Shown one piece after another: positions 1 through 6,686 of a stretch of DNA of 43,582 nt. Source of the stretch: Mycolicibacter senuensis (GTDB taxonomy: Bacteria > Actinomycetota > Actinomycetes > Mycobacteriales > Mycobacteriaceae). The stretch is taken from the NCBI RefSeq assembly GCF_003284925.1, contig NZ_QMEX01000021.1, forward strand, positions 1 to 43,582, read 5' to 3'. The notes beneath the pieces were generated by a model, which made no database searches, was not told the DNA's origin, and saw only the letters and a list, made by a program, of their open reading frames with translations. Both the position numbers and the translations under genes were made by a program. How positions within the stretch are numbered: position 1 is the stretch's first letter; each line of letters starts with the position of its first letter.

Positions 1-2
1 AG

Positions 3-167
3 GGCCGCCGCGGCGTGATGGTGGCGCTCAACCCGCCGACGGTGGACTACGTGCCGCTGGCCGAGGCCACCAGCCGGCAGAAAACCGTTCCGCTGGACTG
101 CGATGCGATCCAGACCGCCCGGGACATGGGCATCCGGTTCGGCGATGAAGGCCTCGCCGATGGCTGA
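3..167 (+). CDS. C-terminal end of a probable 6-phosphofructokinase (5' truncated by window edge)
   Basis: An open frame enters from the left edge and stops with TGA at 165-167, leaving 54 residues. The visible tail reads VPLAEATSRQKTVPLD, followed by TARDMGIRFGDE. The VPLxEA-x(4)-KTVPLD pattern is what I recognise from the C-terminal end of PFK-A family enzymes (ATP- or pyrophosphate-dependent 6-phosphofructokinase, which phosphorylates fructose 6-phosphate in glycolysis). Only the tail is visible, so none of the catalytic or nucleotide-binding motifs can be checked and the assignment is by resemblance. The stop overlaps the start of the next gene (ATGGCTGA at 160-167), which suggests translational coupling. 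It was too short and too partial to judge its own start or regulation. Confidence 0.55.
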   Translation, partial: GRRGVMVALNPPTVDYVPLAEATSRQKTVPLDCDAIQTARDMGIRFGDEGLADG

Positions 168-918
168 GCGGGAACCGCGTCGCGGCGACTACGGTGTCGA
201 CGGGTCGTTCAAGCGGGTGCCGCTCGGCGGGCAGGTCGCCGGGCTGGCGCTGGGGTGCAGCGCGCTGGCGATCTACGCCGGCATCGCCTTGGCCCGGGGA
301 CCGGTCTGGGCCGGCGTGGTGGCATTGGTGCTCGACGCCGGCATCCTCGCCCAGGTCGGGCTGTACTGGCACGCCACCCGGGCCGGCAAGTTCACGGTGT
401 GGGAACGCATCCTCGACGGCCTGCGGCTGCGCGGCGACGAAACGGTGCTGGATATGGGTTGCGGGCGCGGTGCGGTGCTCTGCGCCGCGGCCAAGCGGCT
501 GCCGGCGGGCCGGGCGATCGGCGTCGACCTGTGGCACGCCGACCAGACCGGCAACTCCGCCGACGCCACCCTGGTCAACGCCGCACTGGAGGGGGTGGCC
601 GAGCGGGTCGAGGTGCGCACCGGTGACATGACCGCGCTGCCGCTGGCCGACGCCAGTGTCGACGTGGTGGTGTCGAACCTGGCGATCCACAACATCCCGA
701 GCCGCGATGGCCGTCGCCGCGCTGTGGCCGAGGCGGCCCGGGTGCTGCGGCCCGGCGGCCGGCTGGCGATCGCCGACCTGTGGGAGGTGCGTGCGCACGC
801 CGCCCAACTGCGTGAAATCGGTTGGGGTGACGTGCGATGGCGCAACCTGGGATGGCGGATGTGGTACGGCGGGCCGTGGACCGCAACCCGGCTGGTGACC
901 GCGACGAAACCGGGCTGA
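160..918 (+). CDS. Membrane-anchored class I SAM-dependent methyltransferase
   Basis: A 252-residue protein. The ATG at 160 is preferred to an in-frame ATG at 103 because the latter would lie deep inside the preceding gene. Residues about 25-70 form two hydrophobic segments, so the enzyme is probably anchored in the cytoplasmic membrane with its catalytic domain behind them. SAM-binding motif I is VLDMGCGRGAVL, the acidic end of beta 2 is GVDLW, and the post-II/III region shows VVSNLAIHNIP and VLRPGGRLAIADL, all typical of Methyltransf_11/25 (UbiE-like) folds. The substrate cannot be read from the sequence. It overlaps the upstream gene by 8 bp, so the two are probably one transcript. Confidence 0.8.
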   Translation: MAEREPRRGDYGVDGSFKRVPLGGQVAGLALGCSALAIYAGIALARGPVWAGVVALVLDAGILAQVGLYWHATRAGKFTVWERILDGLRLRGDETVLDMGCGRGAVLCAAAKRLPAGRAIGVDLWHADQTGNSADATLVNAALEGVAERVEVRTGDMTALPLADASVDVVVSNLAIHNIPSRDGRRRAVAEAARVLRPGGRLAIADLWEVRAHAAQLREIGWGDVRWRNLGWRMWYGGPWTATRLVTATKPG

Positions 919-997
919 GCCGCGCACCGGAGCTGCCCGCATCTTCGCGTTCGGGCCCGACTCTCGTCGTGCCACGGGGACATCGGCATGAGGTATG

Positions 998-1181
998 TGC
1001 CCACCTCCGAGCGACAACCAACGTTATGTCAGGTGCGCGGGCCGGGTGCGAGCGGGGCGCGATGGCCGGGTGCGATGGCCGGGTGCGCGAGCCGGCGCGG
1101 TGGGCCGGGTTGCGATGGGCCGGGCACGTGGGCCGGGCACGTGGGCCGGGCGCGCGGGCCGTTGTCGCTCGGAGGCGGGCA
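998..1181. repeat. 21-bp inverted repeat flanking a minisatellite
   Basis: The left arm at 998-1018 reads TGCCCACCTCCGAGCGACAAC and is matched on the opposite strand by the right arm at 1161-1181, with 20 of 21 positions identical (one C/T difference). The arms lie 142 bp apart and enclose a GC-rich repeat array. Inverted arms of this quality suggest either a small non-autonomous element or an arm pair from a dispersed intergenic repeat. No transposase frame lies between them. Confidence 0.75.
1039..1160. repeat. Degenerate 13-bp minisatellite (GGGCCGGGTGCGAT-like)
   Basis: The stretch is built from variants of a roughly 13-bp word: GGCCGGGTGCGAT, GGGCCGGGTTGCGAT, then GGGCCGGGCACGT twice in perfect tandem, then GGGCCGGGCGCGC. 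Two units are lengthened by insertions. Adjacent copies that are identical next to copies that are diverged indicate recent local slippage in an older array. Confidence 0.7.
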
Positions 1182-1197
1182 ACAGCCACATTCCCCT

Positions 1198-1265
1198 GGC
1201 GCCGCAACGGGTCGAGCCGATGGCGCCGCAACCGGGCCGATGGCGCTGCAACGGGTGGGGCCGAT
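1198..1265. repeat. Three-copy 20-24 bp tandem repeat
   Basis: Three units start with GGCGC(C/T)GCAAC and end with GCCGAT: 1198-1221 (24 bp), 1222-1241 (20 bp) and 1242-1265 (24 bp). They share their ends and differ by a few bases in the middle. The array ends 25 bp before the stop codon of the converging RES toxin gene. Confidence 0.7.
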
Positions 1266-1290
1266 GGTGAACGAGCCGGGTGAGAAGGCG

Positions 1291-1908
1291 TCAATACCCA
1301 ACCGTGAACCCGTGCCGCAGCACCAGATCCGCGGTCACCTCGGGGCGCTCCGACAGCGGCCACGACTCGACCTCGAACGCCTCGACGGCGAAGAACGCGT
1401 AGTTGACCGAGGTCTCCGGGGTGGTGCGCGACCGGTAGACGATGGCGTCCGGGCACTCGTCGGGCTCGGGCCACCAGCGCCGCACCGCGTCGGCCAGGCA
1501 CTGGCAGGTGGCCCACACCGCGTCGTGCTGACCGGTGCTGATCTGGTCATCGACTCCCAGGGCGTCCAGATTGCGTTCGGTGCGCAGATCCAGCACCCGC
1601 AGATGCCTTGCGGCGGTCAGCCGCACCAGGTGGTGGCCGGCGTGGTCGGCCGGGATCATCAGCCCGGTCAGCCGGTAGCGCTCCCGGAACGCCCCGAGCA
1701 GATCGGTTGCGCCGTAACGGGTGCGGAACGCCCCCGACGGCGGGTCGAACCGGTAGCGCGGCTCGTCGAACCCTTGCCACGTCCAGGCGTCCGGGGGCTC
1801 GGCGTCCAGCCGCCACAGCTGCGTCCCGGCGGTGATCCGGCGGCGGCGTAGCCCGATCGGCCGGGCCTGCGGCAGCGCGGCCCGGTAGCCGGCGGGAAGC
1901 TCAGGCAC
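1291..1908 (-). CDS. RES-domain toxin (MbcT-like NAD+-degrading family)
   Basis: A 205-residue protein with a RES domain, named for conserved Arg, Glu and Ser. Visible landmarks are LWRLD (Arg33), RYRFDPPSGAFRTRYG (about 51-66), a Glu in GAFRERY (about 72-78) and Ser in YRSRTTPE near the C-terminal third. Characterised RES toxins such as MbcT (M. tuberculosis) and Rse-type proteins consume NAD+, so growth inhibition by NAD+ depletion is the likely activity; this is from the family, not shown here. The gene lies directly downstream of its probable antitoxin and overlaps it by 8 bp (1901-1908), the usual antitoxin-first order. The 3' end faces a repeat-filled interval. Confidence 0.82.
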   Translation of the reverse strand: MPELPAGYRAALPQARPIGLRRRRITAGTQLWRLDAEPPDAWTWQGFDEPRYRFDPPSGAFRTRYGATDLLGAFRERYRLTGLMIPADHAGHHLVRLTAARHLRVLDLRTERNLDALGVDDQISTGQHDAVWATCQCLADAVRRWWPEPDECPDAIVYRSRTTPETSVNYAFFAVEAFEVESWPLSERPEVTADLVLRHGFTVGY

Positions 1909-2416
1909 CGAGCGAGGTCAGCATCCGCCGGGCGGCCGGCGCGGTCTCGGGGTGGCGCAGCGCCTCGGCGATCGAGACGCCGCCCAACTCGTCGTGGGTG
2001 AGCCGCATGATGCGGTCGGCGGCCAGCGGGTCGGAGGTGAACCGCCCCAGCAGCTCCAGGATCTCGGGGAGGTCGGCGCGTACCCGGGCGTCGTCGAATT
2101 GCCAAGCCGGGAACCAGGTTTGGTTGCCCACGGCCGCTCCGGTCAGCTTGCCCCGGCTCCGCAGCCGGTGCACCGCCTGCGGCGTGCCGAGTCGCAGCAA
2201 CTCCTGGACCTTGGGGGTGGGCAGTGCGCCGGCGACGAAGTCGTCGATGAGCGCGGCGCGGCGCTGGTCGTTCAGCGCGTGGGCGGCGATGCGCTCCAGG
2301 GTGCCCTGCGGCGCCGTCGGCGCCTCCAGCAGGACATCGAGCACCTGGGCGAACCCGGCATCGGTGCGGGCGCGCTCGGCGACCTGGCGGGCGATCGGTG
2401 CGACGGTGGTGGGCAT
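1901..2416 (-). CDS. Antitoxin of the RES module (Xre/ParS, MbcA-like)
   Basis: A 171-residue protein just upstream of the RES toxin. The middle has a helix-turn-helix-like segment (VQELLRLGTPQAVHRLRSRG, about 91-110) and the tail THDELGGVSIAEALRHPE resembles the C-terminal ParS/DUF2384 toxin-binding region of Xre-type antitoxins. It is longer than MbcA (about 113 residues from memory), with an extra helical N-terminal part. A leaderless start is likely: TAAGCT lies 6 nt before the ATG on the minus strand. Direct GAAACAA repeats just upstream are candidate operator sites for autorepression. The antitoxin role rests mainly on gene pairing and the weakly matching C-terminus. Confidence 0.72.
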   Translation of the reverse strand: MPTTVAPIARQVAERARTDAGFAQVLDVLLEAPTAPQGTLERIAAHALNDQRRAALIDDFVAGALPTPKVQELLRLGTPQAVHRLRSRGKLTGAAVGNQTWFPAWQFDDARVRADLPEILELLGRFTSDPLAADRIMRLTHDELGGVSIAEALRHPETAPAARRMLTSLGA

Positions 2417-2422
2417 GGGTCC

Positions 2423-2428
2423 AGCTTA
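2423..2428 (-). promoter_or_regulatory. -10 hexamer (TAAGCT) of the antitoxin-toxin operon
   Basis: On the minus strand TAAGCT is followed by six bases and then the antitoxin ATG at 2416, so transcription would begin at or next to the start codon. This is the TANNNT spacing typical of leaderless mycobacterial transcripts. No strong -35 box is visible. Confidence 0.55.
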
Positions 2429-2444
2429 CCTGCCGCTGGCCGCA

Positions 2445-2463
2445 ATTGAAACAATCGAAACAA
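2445..2463. promoter_or_regulatory. Candidate operator: direct GAAACAA repeats
   Basis: GAAACAA occurs at 2448-2454 and again at 2457-2463, a 9-bp period, and ATTG-AAA-CAAT forms a small dyad at 2445-2455. The repeats lie just upstream of the -10 hexamer of the antitoxin gene, where an autoregulatory antitoxin would bind. They are AT-rich against a very GC-rich background. Confidence 0.45.
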
Positions 2464-2468
2464 CTTAA

Positions 2469-3317
2469 TCAGGTGTCGCGCCGGCGCGCCAGCGCCCGCC
2501 AGCCCAGTGCCACCGCCGCCAGCGCCACGATCGCGCCCAGCAGCGGCCAGACGCCCAGCGCGTCGACTCGATCGGCCAGCCAGGACTGCACGGCGCCGGC
2601 CGCATGGATCACCGGATCGTCGGCTTCAGCACCGGCGAAGTACAGCCGGATCTCGTAGTAGCCGTAGTAGGTGACGTACAGCCCGGTCAACAACACGATC
2701 ACCCCGGCGATCCGGCCCACGTACGGCAGCACCCGCCGCAGCGCCGAGGTGGCCGACGACCCGGCCAGCGCCACCGCCAGGGCCGCCACCCCGACGGTGA
2801 TGCTCATGCCGGCGGCGTAGGCGACGAACGCCAGCACGCCGGCCAGCGCCGAACCCTGCTGGAAGGTGGTGCTGATCACCGCGAGAAACGGTGCGATGGT
2901 GCACGACAGCGACGCGACCGCATAGCCCACGCCGTAGCCGTACATCGACGCCAGCCGTGCGGTCGGCGTCCCGCCGGCCGCCGGCAGCAGCACCGCGATG
3001 TCCCGGCCGGAAAGCAGCCAGGCGCCCATCGCCAGCAGCAGCACGCCGATGACCACGGTGGCGAACGGCAGATACTTCTGCGCCGAAGCGATCAACGGCG
3101 ACACCGCCAGGCCGAAGATCCCGAAGACCGTCAGGAACCCGGCCGACATCGTCACCGTCGCCGCGCCGGCCCGGACCAGCGCGGCCGGGCGCGACGTGTC
3201 CCGACTACCGGCGATCACCAGCCCCAGATACCCCGGCAGAAACGCGAACCCGCACGGGTTGAGCGCCGCAACCAATCCCGCGCCGAGGGCGAAACTCAGT
3301 GTGGCGGTGTCGATCAT
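2469..3317 (-). CDS. ccdA: CcdA/DsbD-type membrane thiol-disulfide transporter
   Basis: A 282-residue polytopic membrane protein with about six hydrophobic segments. CcdA proteins pass electrons from cytoplasmic thioredoxin across the membrane to extracytoplasmic thiol proteins. The two conserved cysteines expected in the transporter core are present: Cys22 in LNPCGFAFLPGYLG and Cys139 in ASLSCTIAP. The start at 3317 (ATG) overlaps the stop of the upstream thioredoxin-like lipoprotein in an ATGA, so translation is coupled and the lipoprotein is the likely partner. The arrangement resembles Rv2877c beside mpt53 in M. tuberculosis. The frame extends further upstream, but that part lies inside the lipoprotein gene. 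Confidence 0.86.
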   Translation of the reverse strand: MIDTATLSFALGAGLVAALNPCGFAFLPGYLGLVIAGSRDTSRPAALVRAGAATVTMSAGFLTVFGIFGLAVSPLIASAQKYLPFATVVIGVLLLAMGAWLLSGRDIAVLLPAAGGTPTARLASMYGYGVGYAVASLSCTIAPFLAVISTTFQQGSALAGVLAFVAYAAGMSITVGVAALAVALAGSSATSALRRVLPYVGRIAGVIVLLTGLYVTYYGYYEIRLYFAGAEADDPVIHAAGAVQSWLADRVDALGVWPLLGAIVALAAVALGWRALARRRDT

Positions 3318-3814
3318 GAATTCTTCAGCGTCTGCACCCGCGCACTCAGATCGGCCTCGGACAACGAACCCTTCACCACCTCGACTTCGCCGCCCGGGCT
3401 GATGAAGGCATACGCCGGCTGGCGGGTCACCCCGAAGCGGGCCCACACCGCCGCGTCGGTGTCCGCCAGCTCGGTGAAGCCGTCGACGCCGTACTTGGCG
3501 GTGAACTCCCGCAGCGCGTCTGGCTGATCACGGGCGCCGACGCCGACGAAGGTCACCGCCGGGTTCGCCGCGGCCACCCTCGCGACCAGCGGTGCATCCT
3601 TCTGGCACGTGGGACACCACGGCGCCCAGAACCACAGCACCGCGGGCCTGCCAGCCAGGCTCGCGCCGGAGAACGGCCGGCCGTCGAGGGTCTGCGCGGT
3701 GAAGTCCAGCTGGGTGCCCTCGGCCGGCGTCCGGGAACCGCAGCCGGCAACCAGCAGCACCGCCGACAGCAGGAACGTGAGCAGGCGAAGTCCAGGAGTC
3801 TTGGCAGGGGGCAT
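3314..3814 (-). CDS. Thioredoxin-like (TlpA/DsbE, Mpt53-like) lipoprotein
   Basis: A 166-residue secreted lipoprotein. Residues 1-25 are a signal peptide with lipobox VAGC, so Cys25 would be lipidated and the domain would sit outside the membrane. The thioredoxin fold follows, with active site WAPWCPTCQ (Cys67 and Cys70) and a cis-Pro in RQPAYAFI. It probably oxidises or reduces thiols of exported proteins and is served by the CcdA protein whose gene overlaps it by 4 bp. I chose the ATG at 3814 because it directly precedes the signal peptide; an upstream extension would run into the divergent gene. The minus-strand hexamer CATACT 7 nt before the ATG fits a leaderless start. Confidence 0.86.
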   Translation of the reverse strand: MPPAKTPGLRLLTFLLSAVLLVAGCGSRTPAEGTQLDFTAQTLDGRPFSGASLAGRPAVLWFWAPWCPTCQKDAPLVARVAAANPAVTFVGVGARDQPDALREFTAKYGVDGFTELADTDAAVWARFGVTRQPAYAFISPGGEVEVVKGSLSEADLSARVQTLKNS

Positions 3815-3821
3815 GTCGCCG

Positions 3822-3827
3822 AGTATG
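3822..3827 (-). promoter_or_regulatory. -10 hexamer (CATACT) of the lipoprotein-ccdA operon
   Basis: CATACT on the minus strand ends 7 nt before the ATG at 3814. It lies back to back with the plus-strand TAAGGT of the divergent gene, in an intergenic gap of only 45 bp. Confidence 0.45.
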
Positions 3828-3846
3828 CCATCGGGTGCTGCCGGAC

Positions 3847-3852
3847 TAAGGT
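3847..3852 (+). promoter_or_regulatory. -10 hexamer (TAAGGT) of the SRPBCC-cynS-patatin operon
   Basis: TAAGGT is followed by 7 nt and then the ATG at 3860. There is no Shine-Dalgarno sequence before that ATG, so a leaderless transcript is the simplest reading. Confidence 0.5.
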
Positions 3853-3859
3853 CGCTCGC

Positions 3860-4297
3860 ATGGCCCGCGGACGTCTGGAACACACCGCCGACATCGCCGC
3901 GGCACCCGAAGCCGTCGCCGCGTTCCTGGCGAACCTGGTCAACTACGAAGCCCTGCATCCGATGCTGGTGGACGTGCGTCGGATTCCCGGTGGCACCGAC
4001 GGGGCCACCCGCTATCTGGCCCCGCACCGCATGCGTCTCTACGGCGTGCCGATCCGCTTCACCTGCCGGGTGGAGCTGCGCACCGACGGCCCCGGCGACA
4101 TCGTGAGCCACACCCGGCAGCGGCCCGGCATCGAGATGTGGTCGACGGTGACGGTGCGCCCGCACGGCGCCGGCAGCCGGTTGCGCGAACACGTCGACAT
4201 CACCGCGCCCCGGCTGTTGATGAACACCGTGCTGCGCGACGGCGGCGCCTCGCACGCCGCGATGTGGGAGAACCTGCGGCGCCATTTCGCAGATTGA
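3860..4297 (+). CDS. SRPBCC (START-like, polyketide cyclase/dehydrase) family protein
   Basis: A 145-residue single-domain protein. The N-terminus LEHTADIAAAPEAVAAFLANLVNYEALHP is the usual first strand plus two helices of the SRPBCC fold, and the C-terminus ends in the long helix that closes the hydrophobic cavity. Such proteins bind hydrophobic ligands, and many are of unknown role in mycobacteria. No catalytic residue can be claimed. It is the first gene of a plus-strand run with cynS (23 bp gap) and the patatin gene, and it diverges from the lipoprotein-ccdA operon. Confidence 0.7.
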   Translation: MARGRLEHTADIAAAPEAVAAFLANLVNYEALHPMLVDVRRIPGGTDGATRYLAPHRMRLYGVPIRFTCRVELRTDGPGDIVSHTRQRPGIEMWSTVTVRPHGAGSRLREHVDITAPRLLMNTVLRDGGASHAAMWENLRRHFAD

Positions 4298-4320
4298 GCG
4301 ACCCGGGCATGCTGGAAGCC

Positions 4321-4773
4321 ATGAACCGAAGCGAGATCACCGAGCAGATCGTGGCCGCCCGGCTGGCCAAGGGCCTGAGCTGGCAGGAGCTGGCCGACGC
4401 GATCAACCGGCCGGTGGTGTGGACGACGTCGGCGCTGCTGGGCCAGCAACCCATCCCCGCCGAGCTGGGCGAGATCGTGGTCGGCCTGCTGGGATTGGAT
4501 CGCGCCGTGGTGCCGGTGCTGGCCGCGGTGCCGATGCGCGGCGGGTCGCCCGGCGCGGTCCCTGCCGACCCGACGATCTACCGGCTGCACGAGGCGGTGA
4601 GCGTCTACGGCCCGGCGATCAAGGAACTGATCCACGAGCAGTTCGGCGACGGCATCATGAGCGCGATCAATTTCAGCGTGGACATCGACAAGAAGCAGCA
4701 TCCCGGCGGTGACCGGGTGGTCATTACTTTCGACGGCAAATTCCTGCCCTACGAGTGGAATTCAGCGGACTGA
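4321..4773 (+). CDS. cynS: Cyanate hydratase (cyanase)
   Basis: A 150-residue cytoplasmic enzyme that converts cyanate and bicarbonate to ammonia and carbon dioxide (via carbamate). The N-terminal half is the XRE-like helical domain (residues 1-70) and the C-terminal half is the cyanase catalytic domain. The known catalytic triad maps with a constant offset of 8 on the E. coli numbering: Arg88 and Glu91 in YRLHEAVSVYG, and Ser114 in GIMSAINFSVDI. The end FLPYEW is also characteristic. The ATG at 4321 gives the family length; an in-frame ATG at 4309 is possible. The next gene starts 5 bp after the stop. Cyanase detoxifies cyanate or supplies nitrogen; no transporter or carbonic anhydrase is next to it. 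Confidence 0.93.
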   Translation: MNRSEITEQIVAARLAKGLSWQELADAINRPVVWTTSALLGQQPIPAELGEIVVGLLGLDRAVVPVLAAVPMRGGSPGAVPADPTIYRLHEAVSVYGPAIKELIHEQFGDGIMSAINFSVDIDKKQHPGGDRVVITFDGKFLPYEWNSAD

Positions 4774-4778
4774 GTCCG

Positions 4779-5837
4779 ATGGCCGCCCGCCGATCCGGTA
4801 CGACCGCCCCGCTGACCGCCGACCTGGTGCTGTCCGGCGGGGGAGTCCGGTTCATCGGGCTGGTCGGTTCGGTGGTCGCGCTGATGGACGCCGGTTACTC
4901 GGTGCAGCGTATCTCCGGGGTGTCCGGCGGCTCGGTGGTCGGCACCATCCTGGCCGCGGCCGCGCAAGGCGATCAGCTGACCGCGGCCCAGATCAAGGAG
5001 TTGGCGCTGTCGGTGCCGCTGGACACCTGGCGTGACACCGACCTACCGGTCCCGCTGCTGGGGGCGGCCTACGGGTTCCTGCGCGACAGCGGTCTGTACC
5101 GCGGCGACGTCGCCCACGACTGGATTCGCGGTGAGCTGGCGAACCTGGGCGTGCGCACCTGGGGTGACCTGGCCTACGACCATGACAACCTGCTGGCCGA
5201 GCGGCGCTACCGGGCGGTGGTCACGGTGACCGACGTGACCACCGGCCAGCTGGTCCGGCTGCCGTGGGACTACCGGCGGGTCTACGGACTCGATCCCGAC
5301 GAGCAGTCCGTCGCCGACGCGGTCCGCGCCTCGATGTCGGTGCCGTTCTTCTACCGCCCGATGACGCTGACCAGCGCCGACGGGCGACGCTCCACCCTGG
5401 TCGACGGCGGAGTGCTGTCGAACTTCCCGATCTACACCTTCGACCGGCTCGACGGCCGGGTACCGCTATGGCCCACCTTCGGGGTGACGGTGGTGCCCGA
5501 GCTGTCCGGCGGCGAGATCGGCGACATGGTCCCCGGGCTGCGCCCACTGCGCATGTTCGGGCAGTCGCGGCTGCTGGAGAACCTGGTCAGCACGCTGCTG
5601 ATCGGCCACGACCAGACCTACCTGAACCAACCGTGGGTCAGCGTGCGCGCCATCAAGGTCAACCCGACCGACGTCGGCGTGCTGGACTTCGGGATCTCCC
5701 GCGACCGGCTCGAAGAGCTCTTCAATAACGGCTACACCGCAACGCAGGACTTCCTGGCGACCTGGGACTGGCCGGCCTACCTGGAGCAGTTCCGGGTCAC
5801 CCACTACCCCGGCGGCGGTCCGGCCCGCCCGGAGTGA
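4779..5837 (+). CDS. Patatin-like phospholipase
   Basis: A 352-residue patatin-domain protein, a family of serine acyl-hydrolases acting on phospholipids or other acyl esters with a Ser-Asp dyad. All hallmarks are visible: the oxyanion-hole stretch SGGGVRF (19-25), nucleophile elbow GVSGG with Ser49, and the catalytic Asp209 in LVDGGVLSNFP. No signal peptide is seen, so it is probably cytoplasmic or peripheral to the membrane. The ATG at 4779 is preferred to a GTG at 4755 that lies inside cynS. It is the last gene of the SRPBCC-cynS-patatin run and converges on the minus-strand gene ending at 5845, with only 7 bp between stop codons. Confidence 0.86.
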   Translation: MAARRSGTTAPLTADLVLSGGGVRFIGLVGSVVALMDAGYSVQRISGVSGGSVVGTILAAAAQGDQLTAAQIKELALSVPLDTWRDTDLPVPLLGAAYGFLRDSGLYRGDVAHDWIRGELANLGVRTWGDLAYDHDNLLAERRYRAVVTVTDVTTGQLVRLPWDYRRVYGLDPDEQSVADAVRASMSVPFFYRPMTLTSADGRRSTLVDGGVLSNFPIYTFDRLDGRVPLWPTFGVTVVPELSGGEIGDMVPGLRPLRMFGQSRLLENLVSTLLIGHDQTYLNQPWVSVRAIKVNPTDVGVLDFGISRDRLEELFNNGYTATQDFLATWDWPAYLEQFRVTHYPGGGPARPE

Positions 5838-5844
5838 TGCCGCC

Positions 5845-6675
5845 TCAGTGGCGGTGCTTGCCCAGCTCCGCGCTGGCGTCACCGAGTCGCACCGTGATGT
5901 CGGTGTTGCCGGCGCCATCCAGCTGCTCGCGGCCCCGCAGCCGGTCCTGGATCTCGCGGGCCGCCCCGTTGATCCGCTCGATCTCGGCGCGGAACACGTC
6001 CGGGCGGGTCTCCTTGGACGCGTAGTGGAAGTAGCTGAGCAGGCTGCGCAGCAGCTCCAGCTTCTGCTTCTCCCGCTTGGCCAGGTCGTGCGTCGTCATC
6101 AACTCGACCCGCCGCACCGGGGGCAGGTCACCCCAGTCGAGCGTCACCTTGTTCTCGTAGCGGGTGCGCTTGCCGCGCCCGAACCAGCCTTTGGGCTCCT
6201 CGGGGGTGTCGTAGTAGCTGACCGTCCCGGTGAACCGCGACTCGATGCCCTCGCCGAGTTCAGCCCGGTCGATTGCCGAGTCCCACACCGTGCGCCACTC
6301 CTGGTTGGGCGCCAGCACCGTCAGCTCCTCGGGCAACTGCAAGGCCACCACGTCGGCGTAGCCGTCCGAGGCCGTCTCGTAGCGCGCCACCGTGGGCGGC
6401 TGGGCGAACGAGAACCCGATGTCGTAGGCGGCGGTCTTGCCGAAGTTGCGCACCACCAGCTCGATGACGTGCCAGTCCGCGGCGTGCGGCTCCATGAACA
6501 TCGCCACGTGCGGGCGGGTCTGCTCGGCGGCCGCCCGCCGGTTGCGCTGCAGCTGTCGGTTCAGGTAGATCAGCGCCAGCACGGTGATCCCGATCGCCAG
6601 CCACGCGGCAAACGCCAGCCACGCCTCCGGCCCCGCATGCGTGATGTCGTACCAGCGATCCTCTACTGATCCCAT
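5845..6675 (-). CDS. Membrane-anchored protein of unknown function
   Basis: I do not recognise this 276-residue protein. Residues about 16-40 (EAWLAFAAWLAIGITVLALIYL) form one transmembrane helix, followed by a basic helical linker NRQLQRNRRAAAEQTRP. The middle (about 55-190) looks like a beta-rich domain (VIELVVRNFGKTAAYDIGFSF). The C-terminal 80 residues are highly charged and helical, probably coiled coil (REKQKLELLRSLLSYFHYASKE). The membrane-then-coiled-coil layout suggests a scaffold or sensor rather than an enzyme. It starts 11 bp after the stop of the glyoxalase-like gene, so the two are probably co-transcribed. Not present, as far as I recall, beside Rv0634c in M. tuberculosis. Confidence 0.7.
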   Translation of the reverse strand: MGSVEDRWYDITHAGPEAWLAFAAWLAIGITVLALIYLNRQLQRNRRAAAEQTRPHVAMFMEPHAADWHVIELVVRNFGKTAAYDIGFSFAQPPTVARYETASDGYADVVALQLPEELTVLAPNQEWRTVWDSAIDRAELGEGIESRFTGTVSYYDTPEEPKGWFGRGKRTRYENKVTLDWGDLPPVRRVELMTTHDLAKREKQKLELLRSLLSYFHYASKETRPDVFRAEIERINGAAREIQDRLRGREQLDGAGNTDITVRLGDASAELGKHRH

Positions 6676-6686
6676 CGGCTATCCCC

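Larger units (their letters stand above)
919..1290. other. Gene-free interval holding degenerate repeats
   Basis: No convincing gene lies here. Frames that cross it are shadows with repetitive Arg/Pro/Gly composition. The interval contains an inverted repeat pair, a GGGCCGGG-type minisatellite between its arms and a second three-copy repeat, listed separately. It separates a plus-strand gene from the converging minus-strand RES toxin. I see no strong intrinsic terminator at either gene end. Confidence 0.6.

Noticed and set aside
28..1017. A 329-residue minus-strand frame at the left edge
   Set aside because: It lies opposite the methyltransferase with its intact SAM motif and has shadow-type composition.
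998..1290. CRISPR-like array in the repeat region
   Set aside because: The units are directly adjacent without unique spacers and vary in length, which fits a minisatellite and not a CRISPR.
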